DNA from: a bacterium
Lineage (GTDB): Bacteria; Bacillota; Bacilli; Lactobacillales; Streptococcaceae
DNA: 64,000 bases
NCBI GenBank assembly: GCA_905221435.1
Contig: CAJNDD010000006.1
Span: 23,758 to 87,757, forward strand
Direction: 5' to 3'
The position numbers and the translations under genes are program-made. The notes under the pieces were generated by a model. That model did no database searches and was not told the origin of the DNA. It was given only the letters and a program-made list of their open reading frames with translations. Within the stretch, counting starts at the first letter, position 1, and every line of letters starts with the position of its first letter. Positions 54,949 through 63,934 of this stretch are shown piece after piece.

Positions 54949-55893
54949 ATGCCGATTCGAATTGATAAAAAATTACCAGCTGTGGAGATTTTAAGGACAG
55001 AAAATATCTTTGTTATGGACGACCAACGGGCTGCTCATCAGGATATTCGTCCCTTGAAGATTTTGATTTTAAATCTCATGCCTCAAAAGATGGTAACAGA
55101 AACGCAACTCTTACGGCATTTGGCCAATACCCCTTTGCAATTAGATATTGATTTCTTATATATGGAAACACATCGTTCCAAGACAACTCGTGCCGAACAT
55201 ATGGAAACCTTCTATAAGACCTTTCCAGAGGTCAAGGATGACTTTTTTGATGGAATGATTATCACAGGAGCACCAGTGGAGCATTTGCCTTTTGAGGAAG
55301 TAGATTACTGGGAAGAATTCAAGCAGGTCATCGAATGGTCCAAGACGCATGTTTTTTCAACCCTCCATATCTGTTGGGGAGCACAAGCAGGTCTTTATGT
55401 TCGCTATGGCGTTGAAAAGCACCAGATGGATCGGAAACTATCAGGCATTTATCCACAGGACACCTTGAAAGAAGGGCACCTTCTTTTTAGAGGTTTTGAT
55501 GATCGCTATGTAGCTCCTCATTCTCGTCATACTGAGATTTTAAAAGAAGAAATCTTAAACAAGACCAATCTGGAGATTCTGTCAGAAGGTCCTGAGGTTG
55601 GGGTCTCTATCCTAGCTAGTCGAGATTTGCGTGAGATTTATAGTTTTGGTCATTTGGAGTACGATCGTGACACTTTGGCAAGAGAGTATTTTCGTGATTA
55701 TGAGGCGGGACTCAACCCTCATATCCCAGAGAACTACTTTAAAAATGATGATGTAAATGAGACGCCCTGTCTCTGTTGGTCTTCATCAGCTGCCCTCTTT
55801 TTCAGCAATTGGGTAAACTATGCAGTTTATCAAGAAACCCCTTTTGACTGGAGAAAGGTAGAGGATGATGCGGCTGCATTTGGATATCTATAA
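54949..55893 (+). CDS. metA: homoserine O-acetyltransferase/O-succinyltransferase MetA
   Basis: A 314-residue acyltransferase that activates L-homoserine for methionine synthesis. Catalytic Cys in [15 protein letters not shown] (about 142), catalytic His in APHSRHTEI (about 190 or 235) and Glu in [15 protein letters not shown]. Members in Firmicutes mostly use acetyl-CoA; the choice cannot be made by eye. TTAGGAGGGTATT precedes the ATG. A leader of about 75 bases follows the MET-box promoter. dnaD begins 8 bases downstream, so both are co-transcribed. Confidence 0.93.
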   Translation: MPIRIDKKLPAVEILRTENIFVMDDQRAAHQDIRPLKILILNLMPQKMVTETQLLRHLANTPLQLDIDFLYMETHRSKTTRAEHMETFYKTFPEVKDDFFDGMIITGAPVEHLPFEEVDYWEEFKQVIEWSKTHVFSTLHICWGAQAGLYVRYGVEKHQMDRKLSGIYPQDTLKEGHLLFRGFDDRYVAPHSRHTEILKEEILNKTNLEILSEGPEVGVSILASRDLREIYSFGHLEYDRDTLAREYFRDYEAGLNPHIPENYFKNDDVNETPCLCWSSSAALFFSNWVNYAVYQETPFDWRKVEDDAAAFGYL

Positions 55894-55901
55894 GAGGAAT
55901 T

Positions 55902-56579
55902 ATGACATATTTTGACGCTTTTAAATCAGGGAACTTGGTTTTACCAAGTGCCCTGCTCTTGCATTTTAAGGAACTCTTTCCTTCCAGCGAAGATTTTCTC
56001 GTCTGGCAATTTTTCTATTTACAAAATACCACAGCCCTAGGAGATGTTTCACCTAGTCAGATTGCTGAAATCATTGGGAAAGAGGTGGCAGATGTCAACC
56101 AATCCATTTCAAATTTGACTGAAAATGGTTTGCTACAATATCGGACCATTGAACTAAATGGGGAAATTGAGCTGATTTTTGATGCTAGTTTGGCTTTTGA
56201 ACGCTTGGATAACTTGCTAGACAGCCAAACTCCAGCTACAATTGCCCCAAACCCGCAGAATCAGTTGAAAGATCTGGTTGAAACTTTTCAGCAGGAATTG
56301 GGACGCTTATTAACACCATTTGAAATCGAAGATCTTTCCAAGACTGTCAAAGAAGATGGAGTTAAGACGGATTTGATCAAGGAAGCTCTCCGAGAGGCCG
56401 TTCTCAATGGCAAGCCAAACTGGAAATATATTCAGGCAATCCTACGAAACTGGCGTCATGAAGGTATCCAGTCTGTGGCCCAAGTAGAGGTCAAACGAGC
56501 AGAGCGAGAAGCGAACAATCCTAAGCAAGTTCAGGCTTCGGCTGATTTCCTCGATGCCATGAATTTGTGGCAAGATTAG
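55902..56579 (+). CDS. dnaD: DnaD-domain replication protein
   Basis: A 225-residue primosome protein. The N-terminal winged-helix domain (DNA remodelling and oligomerisation) includes QIAEIIGKEVADVNQSISNLTENGL. The C-terminal DnaD domain ends with TVKEDGVKTDLIKEALREAVLNGKPNWKYIQAILRNWRHEG (the YxxxILxxW motif). It loads helicase together with DnaB/DnaI in Firmicutes. TAAGAGGAATT precedes the ATG. It is the second gene of the metA transcript, so it may be affected by methionine control unless an internal promoter exists. Confidence 0.92.
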   Translation: MTYFDAFKSGNLVLPSALLLHFKELFPSSEDFLVWQFFYLQNTTALGDVSPSQIAEIIGKEVADVNQSISNLTENGLLQYRTIELNGEIELIFDASLAFERLDNLLDSQTPATIAPNPQNQLKDLVETFQQELGRLLTPFEIEDLSKTVKEDGVKTDLIKEALREAVLNGKPNWKYIQAILRNWRHEGIQSVAQVEVKRAEREANNPKQVQASADFLDAMNLWQD

Positions 56580-56675
56580 CCGCTTGAAAAATCTTGAAAA
56601 TTAGAGTAAGGTTTGCAAGCTCCTTATAAATATGATAGAATAATAGTGAATAAAATGAAAAAAGAGGTATGTGAA

Positions 56676-57434
56676 ATGTCACGTAAACCATTTATCGCTG
56701 GTAACTGGAAAATGAACAAAAATCCAGAAGAAGCAAAAGCATTCGTTGAAGCAGTTGCATCAAAACTTCCTTCATCAGACCTTGTTGAAGCAGGTATCGC
56801 AGCTCCTGCAGTTGATTTGACAGCTGTTCTTGCTGCTGCTAAAGGTTCAAACCTTAAAGTTGCTGCTCAAAACTGCTACTTTGAAAATGCAGGTGCTTTC
56901 ACTGGTGAAACTAGCCCACAAGTTTTGAAAGAAATCGGTACAGACTACGTTGTTATCGGTCACTCAGAACGTCGTGACTACTTCCATGAAACTGACGAAG
57001 ATATCAATAAAAAAGCAAAAGCAATTTTTGCAAACGGTATGCTTCCAATCATCTGTTGTGGTGAGTCACTTGAAACTTACGAAGCTGGTAAAGCTGCTGA
57101 ATTCGTAGGTGCTCAAGTATCTGCTGCATTGGCTGGATTGACAGCTGAACAAGTTGCTGCATCAGTTATCGCTTATGAGCCAATCTGGGCTATCGGTACT
57201 GGTAAATCAGCTTCACAAGACGACGCACAAAAAATGTGTAAAGTCGTTCGTGACGTTGTAGCTGCTGACTTCGGTCAAGAAGTTGCGGACAAAGTTCGTG
57301 TTCAATACGGTGGTTCTGTTAAACCTGAAAACGTTGCTTCATACATGGCTTGCCCAGACGTTGACGGTGCCCTTGTTGGTGGTGCGTCACTTGAAGCTGA
57401 AAGCTTCTTGGCATTGCTTGATTTTGTAAAATAA
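56676..57434 (+). CDS. tpiA: triosephosphate isomerase
   Basis: A 252-residue glycolytic TIM barrel. [11 protein letters not shown] (catalytic Lys), [10 protein letters not shown] (catalytic His), [14 protein letters not shown] (catalytic Glu and phosphate loop) and [10 protein letters not shown] are all present. The start MSRKPF is chosen because AAAGAGGTATGTGAA precedes ATG 56676; the longer open frame includes the promoter region. Codon use is highly biased, as expected for glycolysis. Monocistronic. Confidence 0.97.
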   Translation: MSRKPFIAGNWKMNKNPEEAKAFVEAVASKLPSSDLVEAGIAAPAVDLTAVLAAAKGSNLKVAAQNCYFENAGAFTGETSPQVLKEIGTDYVVIGHSERRDYFHETDEDINKKAKAIFANGMLPIICCGESLETYEAGKAAEFVGAQVSAALAGLTAEQVAASVIAYEPIWAIGTGKSASQDDAQKMCKVVRDVVAADFGQEVADKVRVQYGGSVKPENVASYMACPDVDGALVGGASLEAESFLALLDFVK

Positions 57435-57447
57435 TCTCAGTTATTCC

Positions 57448-57477
57448 AGACAGTCTGCTAAGACTGTCTTTTTTTTT
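57448..57477 (+). terminator. intrinsic terminator of tpiA
   Basis: AGACAGTC and GACTGTCT pair around TGCTAA, followed by T8. Confidence 0.9.
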
Positions 57478-57541
57478 AAAGACTGTATATTTTTCTTAAA
57501 TTATCAGTCAATTACAACTTTTTTAATATGGGTTAATTTTC

Positions 57542-57570
57542 TTGCTTTTGTCTACTAGGAGTAGTATACT
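57542..57570 (+). promoter_or_regulatory. dpr promoter
   Basis: -35 TTGCTT (57542-57547), 17-bp spacer, -10 TATACT (57565-57570), 54 bases before the ATG. Dpr genes are often under PerR or a redox regulator; I see no clear PerR box. Confidence 0.6.
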
Positions 57571-57623
57571 GAGATAGTAATCAATAAATATGGTTGCAAA
57601 AATAATATTATGAGGTGATCAAT

Positions 57624-58142
57624 ATGGTTGAATTGAAAAAAGAAGCAGTAAAAGACGTAACAACATTATCTAAAACAGCGCCAGTAGCATTGGCAAAAAC
57701 AAAGGAAGTATTGAACCAAGCAGTAGCAGACTTGTATGTGGCTCACATTGCCCTTCACCAAGTTCACTGGTATATGCGTGGTCGTGGTTTCCTCGTATGG
57801 CATCCAAAAATGGATGAATACATGGACAGCCTTGATGGCTATCTTGACGAAATCAGCGAACGTTTGATCACTCTTGGTGGCAAACCTTACTCAACTTTGA
57901 CAGAGTTCCTTCAACACAGTGAAATCGAAGAAGAAGAAGGAGAATTCCGTAACGTTGAAGAAAGCTTGGAACGTGTTCTAGCGATTTACCGCTACCTCAT
58001 CGCTCTTTTCCAAAAAGCTTTGGAAGTGACTGATGAAGAAGGCGATGATGTTACAAACGATATCTTTGTTGGTGCTAAGGCTGAACTTGAGAAAACAGTT
58101 TGGATGCTTGCAGCAGAACTTGGACAAGCTCCTGGTTTGTAA
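57624..58142 (+). CDS. dpr: Dps-like peroxide resistance protein Dpr
   Basis: A 172-residue ferritin-like protein that forms 12-mers, oxidises and stores iron, and protects catalase-lacking streptococci from hydrogen peroxide. Ferroxidase-site residues are in [16 protein letters not shown] (His, about 45-60) and [21 protein letters not shown] (Asp/Glu). ATG 57624 follows TGAGGTGATCAAT; the in-frame GTG at 57615 is part of the ribosome site. A terminator follows. The C-terminal [13 protein letters not shown] is typical. Confidence 0.94.
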   Translation: MVELKKEAVKDVTTLSKTAPVALAKTKEVLNQAVADLYVAHIALHQVHWYMRGRGFLVWHPKMDEYMDSLDGYLDEISERLITLGGKPYSTLTEFLQHSEIEEEEGEFRNVEESLERVLAIYRYLIALFQKALEVTDEEGDDVTNDIFVGAKAELEKTVWMLAAELGQAPGL

Positions 58143-58209
58143 AATATAGTTGCTACCCCTTTTATCATGAGGTGCTTGATAAGTGCCCATGACCAATCAT
58201 CTTTTAAAA

Positions 58210-58243
58210 GTCATGTAACTGTAAACAGTTGCATGATTTTTTT
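58210..58243 (+). terminator. intrinsic terminator of dpr
   Basis: TCATGTAACTG-TAAA-CAGTTGCATGA, one bulge position, followed by T7. Confidence 0.85.
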
Positions 58244-58351
58244 GTTTGCTGGACTTAGGACACATTGTCAAAAGTAGGATTTTACGGTATAATAGTTGCT
58301 GTTCAATAACATATGAATTTTAAAGAATAATTGTTAGTTTAAGGAGGACTT

Positions 58352-58690
58352 ATGAACAACTTACCAAATTGCCCGAAATGTAATTCAGAATATGTCTACG
58401 AAGACGGAAGTCTCTTGGTCTGCCCAGAGTGTGCCTATGAATGGAACCCTGCAGAAGTTGCAGAAGTAGAAGAAGGTGTTGTTGCTATCGATGCCAATGG
58501 AAATAAATTGGCTGACGGCGATACTGTAACCCTTATCAAAGACTTGAAAGTAAAAGGTGCGCCAAAGGATTTGAAACAAGGAACTCGCGTTAAAAATATC
58601 CGTATCGTAGAAGGTGACCACAACATCGACTGTAAGATTGATGGTTTTGGAGCTATGAAACTCAAGTCAGAATTTGTTAAGAAAATATAG
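58352..58690 (+). CDS. PhnA/YjdM-like zinc-ribbon protein
   Basis: A 112-residue protein with an N-terminal zinc ribbon (CPKC...CPEC, residues about 6-29) and a C-terminal SH3-like domain ([23 protein letters not shown]). It is named after the E. coli phn region, but phosphonate use is not established for it; in other bacteria it has been linked to stress. AAGGAGGACTT precedes the ATG. The next gene starts 2 bases after the stop, so they are coupled. Confidence 0.88.
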   Translation: MNNLPNCPKCNSEYVYEDGSLLVCPECAYEWNPAEVAEVEEGVVAIDANGNKLADGDTVTLIKDLKVKGAPKDLKQGTRVKNIRIVEGDHNIDCKIDGFGAMKLKSEFVKKI

Positions 58691-58692
58691 CC

Positions 58693-59316
58693 ATGAAACT
58701 GAATTATAAATTTATCTTTTATAGTCGTGTCCTCTTGTTCTTAGCGGCATTTACAGGAGTTTATTTGGAGATTACCAAGCACGGTGGCTTTGGTATGCTC
58801 CTTTACTACACAGTGTTGTCCAATCTTTTGGTAACGATTTTCACGGGTTATCTGCTCCGTGTGATGAGCCGTTCAGGTGAAAATTGGCAAAGTCCGACCT
58901 TGCTTCGTCTCAAGGGTGGTGTCACCATGAGTATCATGATTACCTGTGTGATTTACCATTTTATGCTTGCTCCGATCGCGACAGACTTTTACCGTGTGGA
59001 AAATTTCCTTTGCCACTATATCGTTCCACTCTGGTTTTTAGCCGACACCCTCTTCTTTGATAAACGGGGTCAATACAAGATCTGGGATCCAGTCTTGTGG
59101 ACCATCTTGCCCTTGGTTTATATGATTTTTGCTTTGTTTAACGGCTTGGTCTTAAAACTCAATATTCCGAATTCCAAGGACAATCCCTTCCCTTATTTCT
59201 TTTTAAATGTGAACAAGGGTTGGGACGTGGTTATCAAATGGTGTTTGATCATTTTTGCGGCGTATATGGTTGCAGGATTTATCTTCTACCTAATCAAGCA
59301 AATCAAGCGGAAATAG
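58693..59316 (+). CDS. six-helix membrane protein (Pr6Pr-like)
   Basis: A 207-residue polytopic protein with six likely helices (about 7-25, 38-58, 78-98, 108-125, 138-158, 175-200). Family-like features are HYIVPLWFLADTLFF and DPVLWTILPLVYMIFALFNG. No transport or catalytic residues can be assigned. It lacks its own strong ribosome site (ATATAGCC) and begins 2 bases after the PhnA-like gene, so translation is likely coupled. Confidence 0.65.
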   Translation: MKLNYKFIFYSRVLLFLAAFTGVYLEITKHGGFGMLLYYTVLSNLLVTIFTGYLLRVMSRSGENWQSPTLLRLKGGVTMSIMITCVIYHFMLAPIATDFYRVENFLCHYIVPLWFLADTLFFDKRGQYKIWDPVLWTILPLVYMIFALFNGLVLKLNIPNSKDNPFPYFFLNVNKGWDVVIKWCLIIFAAYMVAGFIFYLIKQIKRK

Positions 59317-59428
59317 TCTTCCTATTAGGAAAGTTAGGACGGAGTCTCTAGTTCAATCGGGCTCCTTCTTTTCTTGCCATCTTCCTTTTAAAAGGATCAA
59401 CAGTGAGAAATATATAGAAAGAAAATTC

Positions 59429-60580
59429 ATGAAACAATATTTAGAACGGGCTAGTATTTTGGCCCTCTCCCTCGTTTTGATTACCTCCTTCTCCATCTCA
59501 AGTGCTCTGCCAGCCATGTTTGACTACTATCAAGGCTACCCCAAAGAACAAATCGAGCTCCTGGTCAGTCTTCCTTCTTTTGGAATCATGATTATGCTGG
59601 TTTTAAATGGGTTTTTGGAGCGGTTATTTCCTGAGCGTCTTCAGATTAGTCTGGGACTTCTCATCCTCTCTATCGGTGGAACAGCTCCTTTCTGGTATCA
59701 GGAGTACAACTTTGTCTTTGCGATGCGGATTTTATTTGGCTTGGGTGTTGGGATGATCAATGCCAAGGCCATTTCCATCATCAGCGAACGCTATCATGGA
59801 AAGACACGGATCCAGATGTTGGGTCTTCGCGGATCAGCAGAAGTTGTCGGGGCATCGATTTTGACTCTAGTGGTAGGTCAACTCTTATCCTTGGGATGGA
59901 CAGTGACCTTCTTGGCCTACAGTGCAGGATTTTTAGTATTGGTTCTTTATTTGCTATTTGTCCCTTATGGGAAGGAAAAGAAAGAAACAAAGAAAAAAGA
60001 GGCCGAAACGACTCGTTTGACCGGACAGATGAAAGACTTGATTTTTCTATTGGCTGTCGAAGCAGCAGTTGTTGTCTGCACCAATACAGCTATCACCATT
60101 CGTATTCCTAGTCTGATGGTGGAAAGAGGCCTCGGGGATGCTCAATTATCTAGTTTTGTTCTTAGTGTCATGCAGTTGATTGGGATTGTGGCTGGTGTGA
60201 GTTTTTCTTTCTTGATTTCTCTCTTTAAAGAAAGATTGCTCCTTTGGTCAGGCATTACCTTTGGATTGGGGCAGATTGTGATTGCCTTGTCTCCGTCATT
60301 GGGTGTGATGGTAGTTGGAAGTATTGTTGCAGGTTTTTCTTACAGTGTGGCCTTGACCACCGTCTTTCAGCTTCTTTCTGAAAGAATCCCAGCTAACCTC
60401 CTTAATCAGGCAACGTCTTTTGCAGTGCTAGGATGTAGCTTTGGAGCCTTTACAACACCATTCGTCCTAGGAGCTGTCGGCATGGTCACTCAAAACGGGA
60501 TGCTGGTTTTCACCATTCTAGGATGCTGGTTAATAGTGACTTCCGTATTTGTCATGGTTTCTCTTCGAAAGAAAGCTTAG
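59429..60580 (+). CDS. MFS transporter
   Basis: A 383-residue transporter with twelve helices in two halves. The N half contains MRILFGLGVGMINAKAISIISERYHG; a central cytoplasmic loop is rich in K/E (YGKEKKETKKKEAE), and the C half begins MKDLIFLLAVEAAVVVCTN. Similar proteins are annotated as cyanate- or drug-type MFS exporters; the substrate is unknown. The ribosome site is weak (GAAAGAAAATTC). A hairpin terminator overlaps its stop codon (60576-60605). Confidence 0.82.
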   Translation: MKQYLERASILALSLVLITSFSISSALPAMFDYYQGYPKEQIELLVSLPSFGIMIMLVLNGFLERLFPERLQISLGLLILSIGGTAPFWYQEYNFVFAMRILFGLGVGMINAKAISIISERYHGKTRIQMLGLRGSAEVVGASILTLVVGQLLSLGWTVTFLAYSAGFLVLVLYLLFVPYGKEKKETKKKEAETTRLTGQMKDLIFLLAVEAAVVVCTNTAITIRIPSLMVERGLGDAQLSSFVLSVMQLIGIVAGVSFSFLISLFKERLLLWSGITFGLGQIVIALSPSLGVMVVGSIVAGFSYSVALTTVFQLLSERIPANLLNQATSFAVLGCSFGAFTTPFVLGAVGMVTQNGMLVFTILGCWLIVTSVFVMVSLRKKA

Positions 60581-60605
60581 GATTGATTTCCTAAGTTTTT
60601 CTTTT
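60576..60605 (+). terminator. intrinsic terminator overlapping the MFS stop codon
   Basis: CTTAGG (60576-60581) and CCTAAG (60590-60595) pair around an 8-base loop, followed by T5. The TAG stop codon is inside the 5' arm. Confidence 0.6.
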
Positions 60606-60641
60606 TGTTTTTTGTCCCCAGACAATTATTGTTTTTTAAAC

Positions 60642-60670
60642 TTGTTTGTACTATTATTTCCTGATAAAAT
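60642..60670 (+). promoter_or_regulatory. truA promoter giving a probable leaderless mRNA
   Basis: -35 TTGTTT (60642-60647), 17-bp spacer, -10 TAAAAT (60665-60670) with extended TGA. The -10 ends 6 bases before ATG 60677, so the mRNA would begin at or next to the start codon. Confidence 0.65.
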
Positions 60671-60676
60671 AGACAC

Positions 60677-61426
60677 ATGACAAGATATAAAGCAATCATT
60701 TCCTATGACGGTTACGCTTTTGCTGGTTTTCAGCGCCAGCCTCATGCGCGGAGCGTTCAGGAGGAAATCGAAAAAACGTTAACCAGATTAAATAAGGGGC
60801 AAGCCATCACTGTTCACGGTGCTGGTAGAACTGATAGTGGGGTTCATGCCCTGGGACAGGTTATTCATTTTGATCTGCCCTATCAGATGGATGAGGAAAA
60901 ACTCCGTTTTGCTCTGGATACCCAGTCTCCAGAAGATATCGATGTGATTTCGATTGAGATTGTGGCAGATGACTTTCATTGCCGTTATGCAAAACATAGC
61001 AAGACCTATGAGTTTATCGTGGATAGGGGGCGTCCCAAAAATCCTATGCGTCGTCACTATGCTACTCACTTTCCCTATCTACTTGATGTTGAGCGGATGC
61101 AGATGGCAATCAAAAAGCTAGAGGGGACCCACGATTTCACCGGTTTTACAGCATCTGGGACTAGTGTAGAGGACAAGGTTCGAACCATTACAGAAGCCAG
61201 TCTTAGGATTGATGAGACAGGCCAATTTTTGACCTTTAGCTTTTCAGGAAATGGTTTCTTGTATAAGCAAATTCGCAATATGGTGGGGACGCTGCTCAAA
61301 ATCGGAAATAATCGAATGCCAGTTGAGCAGATTGACTTGATTTTGGAGAAGAAGGACAGGCAACTTGCAGGTCCAACGGCGGCACCTAATGGCTTGTATT
61401 TAAAGGAGATTCGTTATGAAGAATAA
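60677..61426 (+). CDS. truA: tRNA pseudouridine(38-40) synthase TruA
   Basis: A 249-residue pseudouridine synthase for positions 38-40 of tRNA anticodon stems. [25 protein letters not shown] opens the family; the catalytic Asp is in [15 protein letters not shown] (about 51-65); [21 protein letters not shown] is the C-terminal motif. No ribosome site precedes ATG 60677, and the promoter lies directly in front. It overlaps the kinase gene by 11 bases, and the S-component gene overlaps the kinase in turn, so all three form a tight operon. Confidence 0.95.
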   Translation: MTRYKAIISYDGYAFAGFQRQPHARSVQEEIEKTLTRLNKGQAITVHGAGRTDSGVHALGQVIHFDLPYQMDEEKLRFALDTQSPEDIDVISIEIVADDFHCRYAKHSKTYEFIVDRGRPKNPMRRHYATHFPYLLDVERMQMAIKKLEGTHDFTGFTASGTSVEDKVRTITEASLRIDETGQFLTFSFSGNGFLYKQIRNMVGTLLKIGNNRMPVEQIDLILEKKDRQLAGPTAAPNGLYLKEIRYEE

Positions 61427-62189
61427 TCGTATTTTAGCCCTTTCTGGGAATGATATTTTTAGTGGTGGTGGTCTGTCAGCTGATCTTGCCACCTATACCA
61501 TAAACGGCTTGCATGGCTTTGTAGCAGTGACTTGTTTGACGGCCTTGACCGAAAAGGGCTTTGAGGTCTTTCCAACTGACGATGCCATTTTTCAACATGA
61601 ATTGGATAGCTTGCGTGATGTCGAGTTTGCAGGGATTAAGATTGGTCTTCTCCCTACTGTCAGTGTGGCTGAGAAGGCCTTGGACTTTATCAAGCAACGT
61701 TCAGGAGTGCCTGTGGTATTGGACCCCGTTTTGGTCTGCAAGGAAACGCACGATGTGGCTGTCAGTGAACTCTGTCAAGAGTTGATTCGCTTTTTCCCTC
61801 ATGTCAGTGTGATTACGCCTAATCTTCCTGAAGCAGAATTGTTAGCGGGTCAAGAGATCAAAACCTTGGAGGACATGAAAGCTGCAGCTCAGAAATTGCA
61901 TGATTTAGGAGCGCCAGCAGTTATTATCAAGGGAGGCAATCGCCTCAGTCAGGACAAGGCAGTGGATGTTTTTTATGATGGACAAACTTTCACTGTTCTA
62001 GAAAACCCAGTCATTCAAAGCCAAAATGCTGGTGCAGGATGTACCTTTGCCTCAAGCATTGCCAGTCACTTTGTTAAAGGAGATGAACTTTTACCAGCAG
62101 TAGAGAGTTCTAAAGCTTTCGTTTACCGTGCTATTGCACAAGCAGATCAATATGGAGTAAGACAATATGAAGCAAACCAAAACAACTAA
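61416..62189 (+). CDS. pdxK: ThiD/PdxK-type pyridoxal or HMP(-P) kinase
   Basis: A 257-residue ribokinase-superfamily kinase. [28 protein letters not shown] opens the protein, DPVLVCKET (about 108) and [10 protein letters not shown] follow, and the active-site anion hole is [16 protein letters not shown] (about 206-222). The GAGC sequence with Cys is seen in PdxK of Bacillus, while ThiD usually has GTGC; so pyridoxal kinase activity is favoured but hydroxymethylpyrimidine kinase remains possible. The overlapping ECF S component supports vitamin salvage. AAAGGAGATTCGTT precedes the ATG. Confidence 0.82.
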   Translation: MKNNRILALSGNDIFSGGGLSADLATYTINGLHGFVAVTCLTALTEKGFEVFPTDDAIFQHELDSLRDVEFAGIKIGLLPTVSVAEKALDFIKQRSGVPVVLDPVLVCKETHDVAVSELCQELIRFFPHVSVITPNLPEAELLAGQEIKTLEDMKAAAQKLHDLGAPAVIIKGGNRLSQDKAVDVFYDGQTFTVLENPVIQSQNAGAGCTFASSIASHFVKGDELLPAVESSKAFVYRAIAQADQYGVRQYEANQNN

Positions 62190-62628
62190 AATCGCCCTTG
62201 TATCCCTCTTAACCGCCCTTTCAGTAGTCCTAGGTTATTACTTGAAAATTGGAACGCCAACAGGAATATTGACTCTCTTGGATGCAGGTATTTTCTTTAC
62301 TGCCTTTTACTTTGGCAGTAAAGAAGGAGCTGTCGTTGGAGGACTAGCAGGATTCCTAATTGACCTTCTATCAGGCTATCCACAGTGGATGTTCTTTAGC
62401 TTGATAAATCATGGCTTGCAAGGTTATTTTGCAGGTTTTAAAGGGAAATGGCAATGGCTGGGCCTAGTCTTAGCTACTATCGTCATGGTAAGTGGCTACG
62501 CTCTGGGCTCAACCCTAATGAATGGCTGGTCAGCAGCCTTACCAGAAATTCTTCCAAACTTCCTGCAAAATACCTTGGGGATGATTGTGGGATTTGTAGT
62601 TTTTCAGAGCGTCAAGAAGATAAAATAA
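62167..62628 (+). CDS. ECF transporter S component (vitamin B6 or HMP type)
   Basis: A 153-residue substrate-specific subunit with five or six helices (about 8-22, 30-52, 56-75, 80-98, 102-125, 130-148). It must pair with the shared EcfA/A'/T module, which is encoded elsewhere. It overlaps the kinase by 23 bases; in streptococci S components linked to pdxK have been predicted to bring in pyridoxine (PdxU-type), and those linked to thiD to bring in HMP. Sequence alone does not decide. Monocistronic terminator follows. Confidence 0.75.
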   Translation: MKQTKTTKIALVSLLTALSVVLGYYLKIGTPTGILTLLDAGIFFTAFYFGSKEGAVVGGLAGFLIDLLSGYPQWMFFSLINHGLQGYFAGFKGKWQWLGLVLATIVMVSGYALGSTLMNGWSAALPEILPNFLQNTLGMIVGFVVFQSVKKIK

Positions 62629-62656
62629 AAAAGTCAGCTTCGATAGCTGATTTTTT
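62627..62656. terminator. bidirectional intrinsic terminator
   Basis: AAAAAAGTCAGCT-TCGAT-AGCTGATTTTTT between the convergent S-component and pepP genes. Confidence 0.85.
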
Positions 62657-62668
62657 GCTTGTCTAGAT

Positions 62669-63751
62669 TTAATCAAAATAAAGCAAGTCTTTGCTGGTGC
62701 TTGTAAAGAGGTCAAAGCCATCCTTGGTAACAACTCCGCAGTCTTCGATACGAACACCGACTTTACCAGGGATATAGATACCAGGTTCAACAGAGAAACA
62801 CATGCCTTCTTCGATGACCATGTCGTTTCCTTCCATGATAGAAGGGAATTCGTGGACATCCATACCGATACCGTGACCGAGACGGTGGTTGAAGTACTCA
62901 CCGTAACCAGCTTTTTCAATGACTTCACGGGCAGCGCGGTCAACTTCATGTGCAGTCACACCTGGCTTGATAAAGTCAAGGGCAGCTTGTTGGGCTTCAA
63001 GGGTCAAGTTGTAGATATCTTTTTTGAATTGATCTGGTTTACCGACAGCGACCGTACGAGTCATATCTGAGGCGTAGCCATTAACCATGACACCGAGGTC
63101 AAAGAGGAGAAGGGCGTCCTTTTCAACCTTGTTTGCACCAGGAATTCCGTGTGGATTTGCAGCGTTATCGCCAGTCAAGACCATGGTATCAAAGCTCATT
63201 TCATAGCCTTCACCTTTCATGGCAAAGTCGATTTGGGCAATGATATCTGTCTCTGTCTTATCAAGAGAAATATTGTCAAAACCAACTTTTACAGCCTTAT
63301 CAGCATAGAGCCCTGCAACCATCATTTTTTGCACTTCATCAGCTGATTTGATGAGGCGCATGCGTTGGATGCGAGGAGTGAGGTTTTCAAACTCAGCAGT
63401 CTCAAAGACTGTTTTCAAACCATGATACTTGGTTAAGATGAGGTTGTCAAACTCAACAGCAACACGTTTGAAGTCGTGCTGCGGCAAAGCGTTTTTGATT
63501 TTTTGCCATGGATTTTCAGAATCCACATAGCCCACAACTGGGAAGGAAACAGTATTGGTTGCACGCTCCACTTCGAGAGCTGGGACAAAGAGGAGAGGTT
63601 CCTGATCTGCTAGAACAAAGAGGAACATTTGGCGTTCATGGGGATCACTGTAAAAGCCAGTGAGGTAATTAATAGTGACGGGGTCAGATACGACAGCGAC
63701 GTCTAGTTTTTCTGATTCAAGATATGTTACGATTTGTTGTAATTTAGACAT
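62669..63751 (-). CDS. pepP: Xaa-Pro dipeptidase/aminopeptidase (M24B)
   Basis: A 360-residue two-domain peptidase. The N-terminal creatinase-like domain (about 1-130) includes DPVTINYLTGFYSDPHERQMF; the catalytic pita-bread domain carries LFDLGVMVNGYASDMTR (metal Asp pair), HRLGHGIGMDVHEFP (His), and CFSVEPGIY / VGVRIEDC (Glu pair). It cleaves peptide bonds next to proline, PepQ- or PepP-like; which one is not settled. AGAAGGTAGCAT precedes the ATG. Single gene, convergent with the ECF operon. Confidence 0.9.
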   Translation of the reverse strand: MSKLQQIVTYLESEKLDVAVVSDPVTINYLTGFYSDPHERQMFLFVLADQEPLLFVPALEVERATNTVSFPVVGYVDSENPWQKIKNALPQHDFKRVAVEFDNLILTKYHGLKTVFETAEFENLTPRIQRMRLIKSADEVQKMMVAGLYADKAVKVGFDNISLDKTETDIIAQIDFAMKGEGYEMSFDTMVLTGDNAANPHGIPGANKVEKDALLLFDLGVMVNGYASDMTRTVAVGKPDQFKKDIYNLTLEAQQAALDFIKPGVTAHEVDRAAREVIEKAGYGEYFNHRLGHGIGMDVHEFPSIMEGNDMVIEEGMCFSVEPGIYIPGKVGVRIEDCGVVTKDGFDLFTSTSKDLLYFD

Positions 63752-63829
63752 ATGCTACCTTCTTTCTACCCCTCTATTTTGGCAAAAAAAGAGAGAAAAT
63801 GCAAGGGAGAAGGGTAAAAGAACAGGCAA

Positions 63830-63860
63830 AAAGAACTCCGATACGATAGCGGAGTTCTTT
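63830..63860. terminator. perfect hairpin, probable terminator
   Basis: AAGAACTCCG (63831-63840) and CGGAGTTCTT (63850-63859) form a 10-bp stem around ATACGATAG. It lies upstream of pepP, which is transcribed away to the left, so it probably ends a transcript that enters from beyond the right edge of the window. Confidence 0.6.
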
Positions 63861-63885
63861 GATCTAATTATGTGACTATTAGTCC

Positions 63886-63934
63886 GTCTCGCTCCGTAAG
63901 GTGCGAGACAAATAAACCACCCGCTATGCGGGTG
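63886..63934. other. paired perfect hairpins, possible structured RNA or IS200/IS605-type end
   Basis: GTCTCGC-TCC-GTAA-GGT-GCGAGAC (63886-63909) and CACCCGC-TAT-GCGGGTG (63918-63934) are two perfect stems 8 bases apart. No open frame of coding quality lies from 63752 to 64000. Such compact hairpins occur at the ends of IS200/IS605-type elements and in structured RNAs, but the element would extend past the window, so identity is unproven. Confidence 0.45.

Noticed and set aside
57480-57623. PerR box upstream of dpr
   Set aside because: AATAATATTAT near the ribosome site and other AT-rich palindromes do not match the PerR consensus well enough.
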